Assembly: GCF_018143015.1 (NCBI RefSeq)
Contig: NC_054754.1
Coordinates: 22,258,875-22,322,874, forward strand
Length of the DNA: 64,000 bases
Reading direction: 5' to 3'
Origin: Lytechinus variegatus
Taxonomy: Eukaryota > Echinodermata > Echinoidea > Temnopleuroida > Toxopneustidae
Positions 59,401 through 64,000 of this stretch are shown in pieces. Under the pieces are notes generated by a model. That model did no database searches, had not been told where the DNA came from, and saw only the letters and a list, made by a program, of their open reading frames with translations. Each line of letters opens with the position of its first letter. Position 1 is the first letter of the stretch. The position numbers and the translations under genes are program-made.

Positions 59401-60353
59401 GCCTTTCGATTTTCCAAAGGGGTGCGGCACATCTTTTTACACCCCCACCCCACCCCGCCCCCTCCACCACTCTTCACTATGGAAGCTTAAAAGTGCCACC
59501 AAGATGTTCATATCATCATTTCGCCATGTTTACATCTCTTAGCAGGGGCGGAAATCTCTCCCAAAAGGTAGGGGGACAAGGGGCTGGAAAACTTGACAAG
59601 AAAAAAAAAGAAATAAAAGGTTATCATCCCAAAAAAGTAACGTCATCTCCTAAAATACATGTTTTTTTTTCGATTTTGAATGATGAATTTCTTACCATCA
59701 TAAAAGACCAGAAATAGTAGGAGGACATTTGATATTGTGTCCCACTACTATTTTTAGTAGGGGGACACGTCCCCCTGTCTTCCTGGGATTTCCGCCCATG
59801 TCTCATAGAGAAAAAAGACAAGATGACGAGATTACGAGATATCGGATCTCGTCATGTCTATGTCTCTGTCCCGTGTGAGAGAGGTGCATGTAGACATGAC
59901 TAGATGGTTACATGAAAATCTAGGTAGCACTTCATATATCACAGCTTCCATATTTCACTCTTGGAAATGTCAGAACCTTTCACGTATTTTCCCTAACCTG
60001 TTAAGGGTTTCTATTCGAAGCAGGAAAATGTTATAAATATTTCTGGTAGGCCTTTTTTGAGGGGGAGGGGGGGGGGTCTTGATGGAGTAAAGAACTCTAC
60101 TAATTTAAAACTCTATAAATTCTACGGGTTCTTTTCTCACGCAAAAATGCAAACAAAGTTTTGAAGGAAAGTACTTTCCGAATTATCAAGTTGACCCAAT
60201 CTTATTTTGTAAGAAGAAAAGAAGAATGTAAAGAAGGCAACTCACTGGAAGTGGTTTTCCAAGCACTTCAGATACTTTAGTAGCGGCACGGGCCACGAAT
60301 CCCTCGGGGAACTGGTCGACGGGGACATTGGTGACGAATTCGACGATAGGCAT
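53315..60353 (-). CDS. MIF / D-dopachrome tautomerase family protein
   Basis: Three exons (60246-60353, 56671-56843, 53315-53405) join in phase to 372 nt, 123 residues plus stop. The family are small homotrimeric cytosolic or secreted proteins with tautomerase activity and, in MIF, cytokine activity. The N-terminal Pro left after Met removal (MPIVEF) is the catalytic base, and Lys32 falls exactly in LGKP. Exon 2 has CLMIFAASVDNFTDQEDNRK, matching the family's EDNRxxS region, and exon 3 has RWQIGLPGG, whose WQIG is typical of D-dopachrome tautomerases. MIF's second Cys of the CxxC is Ile here, so I favour the DDT side, but orthology is unproven. The C-terminus is about five residues longer than vertebrate DDT. 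A 36-codon first exon and 173-nt second exon match the vertebrate MIF/DDT gene layout as I know it. A LINE sits in intron 2. Confidence 0.9.
53535..55885 (+). mobile_element. LINE, 5'-truncated, in intron 2 of the MIF-like gene
   Basis: RT ORF plus a 3' UTR with the stem-loop at 55674-55720 and a terminal AAATGAATTGAATTGAATTG repeat. It lies antisense to the host gene. The endonuclease domain is absent, consistent with incomplete reverse transcription on insertion. Confidence 0.85.
53539..55284 (+). CDS. LINE reverse transcriptase, uninterrupted 581-codon frame
   Basis: RT motifs: [44 protein letters not shown] and catalytic FADD at residues 303-306. The tail NYPTRHSDELHIPLYRTLL with GPKFWNSL follows. 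It aligns along its length with the 44-kb element but differs at many positions, so the two are subfamilies rather than recent twins. The start Met aligns with an internal Met of the 44-kb ORF; the true ORF began upstream and is lost. The lack of stops suggests a young insertion. Confidence 0.9.
   Translation: MNLSNNKSCISKIRFNNVIVDDGDNLSNIFNNHFSSIGVNLAKDIPPATKSFSDFLGPPNPNSIFFAPTYNQEVIDIVSGLKNKKSPGFDEINNFILKSVINSIVSPLVHIFNLSLENGTVPNQMKIAKVIPLFKKGDKLDVGNYRPISLLSTFSKILERIVYVRTEKFLSMHNILSDVQFGFRDKHNTTHALMNFVNKVVNALDKSSHLVGIFLDYSKAFDTINHEILLKKISHYGVRGKALEWFRSYLLNRQQYVFVKDHNSNLKYVNCGVPQGSLLGPLLFTIYINDFCRSSKILSLILFADDSTLFFSHQNPQTLVDVINSELINVTEWIRANRLSLNLNKTKYMLFSNSIDKLPVNIIFDNTPLEMVPYTKFLGITVDSKLSWKNHIENISKIISRNIGIINRLKFCIPSTSLIMLYSSLILPYLNYGILIWGDTHQYLLDKLLLLQKKALRIIHSTCFRSHTDPLFLESKLLKVKDLYLLQLGHFMYSYNNNALPHIFDAMFPKNQFYHNYPTRHSDELHIPLYRTLLAKNTFLFNGPKFWNSLANNVKDSVSLNSFKRKLKRILLNSYNSSQRN
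55886..56670. other. Intron DNA, no gene
   Basis: Intron 2 of the MIF-like gene between the LINE and exon 2. AT-rich with a run of C near 56280. Nothing else recognised. Confidence 0.5.
56671..56843 (-). CDS. MIF/DDT-like exon 2
   Basis: 173 nt. The acceptor TTTATCCAG precedes AISISLRHEAMFRMGSD, and the exon ends FAAAEFNVPIE plus two bases of an Arg codon at a GTTAGG donor. Confidence 0.9.
56980..57270 (-). mobile_element. tRNA-derived SINE (GTGGCCCAG family)
   Basis: Minus strand: GAGCGTTGTGGCCCGGTGGA, GGGTCGTGGGTTCAAATCCC, TTTCCTTCAGCAAGAAATTT, ATTGTGCTGCAC, ending GTGCTATACAAGAACTGACT plus an ATT tail. Same family and strand as 19762. In intron 1 of the MIF-like gene, in its own orientation. 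Confidence 0.85.
57631..57830. mobile_element. MITE with TAGCGTACCTAGG ends
   Basis: Left TAGCGTACCTAGG, right CCTTAGGTACGCCAGTG, with G-rich and C-rich blocks just inside. The phrase AAAAAAGGTCTTCAA occurs twice inside, about 70 bp apart. The ends recall the CACTGGCGTA termini at 13481, so the two may share a transposase source. Confidence 0.65.
58130..58767. mobile_element. Tc1/mariner-type MITE (CAGTGCGTATCAAAAAAAAG)
   Basis: Left TACAATGCGTATCAAAAAAA with GTTTACACTT, right AGTGTCAAC with TTTTTTTTGATACGCACTGTA. TA at both borders. The interior has GCTTGAGTGAGCACC and its inverse GGTGCTCACTCAAG. About 640 bp, noncoding, intron 1 of the MIF-like gene. Confidence 0.8.
59265..59323. repeat. 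Short imperfect hairpin
   Basis: TCATATACCATTTAAGAGGAT and ATCCTCCTAAATGGTATATGA pair across a short spacer. It follows a TCTA microsatellite (59215-59258). Confidence 0.6.
59545..59798. mobile_element. MITE with GGGCGGAAATC ends
   Basis: Left GGGCGGAAATCTCTCCC, right GGGATTTCCGCCC. Subterminal TAGGGGGACA and TGTGTCCC or GTCCCCCT blocks are also inverted. About 250 bp, noncoding. Confidence 0.65.
60246..60353 (-). CDS. MIF/DDT-like exon 1
   Basis: Thirty-six codons from MPIVEFVTNVPVDQFPEGF to VLGKPLP, with a GTGAGT donor in phase 0. The start is fixed by the need for Pro directly after Met. Confidence 0.9.
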
Positions 60354-60777
60354 GGTGTAGGCTACTTACTAACTTACTATAAATCTGCAGTTGAAAACCG
60401 TCAAATGACTATGTATCAGTATGCTAAGGAGCAGAATAGTTTGTCCTGCGAACGTAAATTTTGGGCTGACAATGAAAATGACCTTAGTTTCGACCGATCA
60501 AAGGTACTCGTTCTGATTCACCCAACGCAACTATGACAAATGTAAAGAGCATTATTTCTTGCGGTGCGTGAGTGTATGCTAAAGTCACGGTATTCAAATT
60601 CATTTTTCTTCTTCATAATAATGCGGGAGGCTGTGTTTGATGGTATACCAGTAATTCTTAATAATCACCCATGACATCGCTTTATCATATATCCAGGGTT
60701 ACCCTCATAGGAAGGCATTAATGGCATATATCCGGGGTACTGTGCTGGGATTACTGTACATTGCGTGTACTTTGCAT

Positions 60778-60852
60778 GAAGAGGGAGAGAGATAGAGAGA
60801 GAAAGAAATATCAGGGGAGGGAGAGAGAGAGAGAGGGGGGGGGGGGGGTTAG
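60778..60852. repeat. GA microsatellite and G run
   Basis: GAGAGAGATAGAGAGAG, then AGAGAGAGAGAGG followed by a long G run. Upstream of the MIF-like start codon by about 430 bp. Confidence 0.9.
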
Positions 60853-61019
60853 GGGGTGGGGAGAATACAACATCAAAATTGTCTTTTTAGAAATGATCAA
60901 TACATGAATTACATTTCACATTTTAGTCTATTTTATGCCTATTTTGCCTACCATGCCAGAGAAATGTAGGTTATATTCTTACACATTCTCATCATTCGGA
61001 GTTGACATTGGTATGATTT
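60853..61019. other. No gene seen
   Basis: Short AT-rich spacer. Confidence 0.4.
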
Positions 61020-61265
61020 GTATTATTTAGAGGGGTCCACACAATACAAGCACTGCCTTTGAGTGGATCCCTCCATTTTCTGAGAATTTTATTTTATAAT
61101 GTTTATGATATTTTGCTTATATATAATACCCTGTTTTGTTTTACTTATAGAAAAATATCATATATTGTACATGCCTCGATTTATATTGTCTGTGTAAGTT
61201 GATTGTAATTATTTCGACCACTTTACTTTGTTCTGTTGAAAATTGAAATGGAAATTGTATTTTAG
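61020..61265 (+). mobile_element. LINE 3' UTR fragment
   Basis: Matches the 3' UTRs of the two plus-strand LINEs: the hairpin GAGGGGTCCAC...GTGGATCCCTC at 61030-61073 and a T-rich stretch with TATTGTAC. It ends GAAAATTGAAATGGAAATTG. No ORF remains. Confidence 0.65.
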
Positions 61266-62420
61266 ATAAGCATGATAGGTGTGCCGACAAGAAGTGTGGA
61301 TTCCGGTGAATTGATGTAATGAAATGCTCGGTGCGCTGCTTTCTTTCTATATTTATTTATGTCGTTCATTCTTTCTTTATTCTTGGGGGTCGTGAGAAAA
61401 TGACGAGATTGTATTCGACACCCACATTCTCGTTTTGTTTTCTATCCGGTATACTAGAAACGCACAATAATGTAAACAAATGAAAACAAAAAATGCTTTA
61501 ACCGTGCTTTTTCGTATAGGTCCTAATAAACAGAATCCTCTGCAAGAATTGACTGAAGATACCCGCACAATTTCCATCTCTCTTTAGACAAAAATAAGAG
61601 AAAATCTATATACGAGGTCTTATCCCTTTATCAGGGTATGTGAAATAGCGATACCCTTTTGTTGAATACTAGTCTTTCACAGTAGGCCTACACATGAAGT
61701 TATACCCATCTAAAAAAATGTCTGTATGCAAAAGATCATTTAGCTTAGAACTGATCAGGAGCCTCGGAATGACTGTGAGTGTGTGCGTGGGGGGCTGCAA
61801 CATGCATAACATCGCAATTTAATAGTCCTTTTCACGTTTTCATACATGATTATTAAAAAAGTGAAAGGGTAGGGCTAAAGATCACTTTCTCTTCACCTCT
61901 TTCATGATAATGCCTTTGTGCGCGTGATTGCAAGCATCAAATTATGCTTGAAAGTTCATCATTGTTAACCTATATATACTGACGAATTCAGTAGTGAAAT
62001 GAGCCAACAAAATTGAAGATGCGAGACCTGGCGAATGGGGCAAAATTTTCCCCATAATATGCAATCGAGCAAAGTGAGCAAAATTTGGACTTTTTGATCA
62101 AAAAAAATTTTTTTTTGATAGATTTGGATATAGTTTTCAGAAAAAATAGTGAAATTAGTCAAATTAATTGGGCCTATTAGTTGTATTATTAATATCATTT
62201 TTATTATTACTACTATTATTCTTATTATCTAATACCGATGTGATTTTTTTTAAATGATTCCTTATATATTTCTATTGCACCCTCTTCGCAATTTGTTTAT
62301 TCAAACACAAGCGAGAAGCGCGTTGAAAATGATGTTCGATTAAACTTGAAATTTCGCGAAATCGATTTAAGATCATGATAAATGATTTTGCTTTTATGAG
62401 AGGTGAATTCTATATGTATA
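61266..62420. other. No gene seen
   Basis: AT-rich intergenic DNA. Open frames here are short and without recognisable features. Confidence 0.45.
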
Positions 62421-62423
62421 TAA

Positions 62424-62461
<38 letters not shown>
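62421..62461. repeat. TA microsatellite
   Basis: (TA)n of about 40 bp. Confidence 0.95.
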
Positions 62462-62466
<5 letters not shown>

Positions 62467-62764
62467 TGGGGATACCCTCAAGTCCCAGGCGGATCACTAA
62501 GTGGTTGCAAAATAGTTAATTCAAAATGAGAGGACGAAACATTATTCATGTCATAAAAATATATATATATGAAAATCCACCAGCAGCAAAGTTCGACTGG
62601 GGCAATTAACAGATTGGTGAATATAATATGATTCATTGAACTTCCTACCAGAGTCTATAAAAAGATGAGCATCTCTTTACTCATTTAAGGCAAACGCTAG
62701 TTCCATGTTATTATCAAAAATACTGGAAGATTTTTTTGTGTGTTGGTGTCAGTGTTTTAGGTTA

Positions 62765-63065
62765 TTATTGATTTTTTATTTGATTTATTTATTTCCACAT
62801 CCCAATAACAAAACTATTTACAAGTGTAATTATTTTTTCTTAGCATAATATAACAATAAGCAAATGACATAATGAATAACCTATGCATTTACATTCTAAC
62901 AATCTAACTGAAATATATTTATACCCGATACATTCCTTTTATTTATTATGAAAACAAATAGCAGAAAAAAAATGTATAAACATATATCGACATATAATAC
63001 ATTTTTGAAATGTGGGAGACCTCCATCTTAAGCTTAGAGCTTCATATTGATAAAGGCCTAAAAAA
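62765..63065 (-). mobile_element. LINE 3' UTR fragment (putative)
   Basis: On the minus strand it ends GGAAATAAATAAATCAAATA, like a LINE tail. About 230 nt upstream of that end is a stem-loop AGGCCTTTATC...GATGGAGGTCT with an AAGCT-CTA-AGCTT tip. This is the arrangement of the other LINE 3' ends here, with a different stem sequence. Classification rests on that structure, so it is tentative. Confidence 0.4.
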
Positions 63066-63163
63066 AAGGGGGGGGGCTTTATTAATTTATCCTTCCTTCG
63101 ATTTAATTATCACTATACGCTCCATGATCAATATAATTTTCATCCTTATCACCGCCATCTTTA

Positions 63164-63471
63164 CAGGGTTCAATAGGCTCTGAAAATCATGGAAAACTTT
63201 GTAATCATGGAAAGTCAGGGAATTCGGAAAGTTTGTGAAAAGTCATGGAATTGCATTTACCTCTTGGGTATGGCAGCTTTCCAGTTTGTCGTGTCTTGCA
63301 ACTCCCATACTCTGTGATCATACTCTGCTATTATATGGTGTTCATGATTTCCATTTTCCACAGTTTTGTGACATCTCAAATTCTACATAACTCCCGGGAC
63401 GTCACGGGAAGTCATGGAAAAGTCATGAAAAAGTCATGGAATTATGTTTCCAAATTTCTGTGGGAACCCTG
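63164..63471. mobile_element. CAGGGTTC-ended MITE with AAGTCATGGAA repeats
   Basis: Ends CAGGGTTC and GAACCCTG are inverted. The interior repeats AAATCATGGAAAA, GAAAAGTCATGGAATT and GAAAAAGTCATGGAATTATG. CAGGG termini recall hAT elements, but no 8-bp duplication was identified. A 93-codon open frame across it is repeat sequence. Confidence 0.5.
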
Positions 63472-64000
63472 CTTTGTCATTACAGTATTGCCATTCTGCT
63501 ATATAAATGTATTATTAATTTCATGAGTTTTCATCTTAGGTCGTCATTTTTCTTTCAAGCAATTTGCTAATGATAACAATCCTCCTGCTTATTGTGGTTG
63601 TTGTAATAATTTGGTAATAGATCATATTTATTTAAAATGTTATTTTCAAAATCCATTTTTTTCTCTGTAATTCATGTAAAACACAGTAATCAATACATTA
63701 TGTTTATTATAATATGGAAACTAAATATATTACACGAATTATATAAATGCAGAAGAATGCATTAAATCATTTCAAATCAAATTAACTGGAAACAAAACTG
63801 TCTGCATCATGCATGTTTACCGAAACCCGATGAAGATACATAATAATATGCTTTCTCTGCTAAATGACGAATTATCCATTTTTTTTAACCCATCCACATA
63901 GAAAGTCGCCCCATGGAAATCTATAAGAATGTGACCTATTGGTACCAGTAACATCTCCCAAACATGGGCCGTAAAACCAACATTGTATAGGTACCGAAAA
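63472..64000. other. No gene seen
   Basis: AT-rich sequence to the window edge. Nothing recognised. Confidence 0.5.

Noticed and set aside
63245..63526. 93-codon frame near the right edge
   Set aside because: Spans the CAGGGTTC-ended repeat with AAGTCATGGAA units.

Overview
The window looks like a piece of an AT-rich, repeat-laden animal nuclear genome. The genes have introns with GT-AG junctions, a secretory-pathway enzyme of metazoan type is present, and the DNA between exons is mostly transposon debris: tRNA-headed SINEs, non-LTR retrotransposons (LINEs), hairpin MITEs, GAT/CAT microsatellites and homopolymer C/G runs. The mix suggests a marine invertebrate deuterostome, most likely an echinoderm. 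That is an inference from repeat style and gene structure, not from a marker gene.

Two genes can be reconstructed completely, both on the minus strand. (1) GDP-fucose protein O-fucosyltransferase 1 (POFUT1) has seven coding exons between 39220 and 24979 whose phases all agree, giving 394 residues ending in an ER-retention-like RSEL. (2) A MIF/D-dopachrome tautomerase-like gene has three coding exons between 60353 and 53315, giving 123 residues with catalytic Pro1 and Lys32. A third, plus-strand gene of unknown product is proposed at 7.2-13.2 kb. It has a TATA-box candidate, an untranslated first exon and three consecutive phase-0 coding exons plus a short terminal one.

Layout: 0-7 kb, SINEs, a TTAA-flanked palindromic element, a GAT array, a degenerate LINE tail, and a TA-flanked inverted-repeat element split by a SINE. 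7-13 kb, the unknown gene. 13-24 kb, nested inverted-repeat elements, a second GAT array, several TTAA hairpin elements, SINEs and a long foldback. 24-39 kb, POFUT1, whose introns hold a TTCCGAAGG tandem array, hairpin elements, a 3.3-kb LINE in the gene's own orientation, a Mutator-like foldback with a perfect 9-bp target duplication, and SINEs. 39-41 kb, a CAT array and a satellite of about 163 bp carrying DR1 nuclear-receptor-type motifs, upstream of POFUT1. 42-48 kb, a nearly intact LINE. 48-53 kb, a GC-rich inverted-repeat element and a LINE fragment nested inside a MITE. 53-60 kb, the MIF-like gene with a LINE and several MITEs in its introns. 60-64 kb, LINE 3' remnants, microsatellites and a CAGGGTTC-type element.

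The two identified genes have unrelated jobs: fucosylation of EGF repeats in the ER, which feeds Notch-type signalling, and a cytokine/tautomerase fold. The most interesting observation is structural. Five LINE 3' regions share a stem-loop whose stem sequence differs between copies while pairing is kept, and whose tip is an AAGC...GCTT mini-hairpin. This is a plausible RNA recognition element for the reverse transcriptase.
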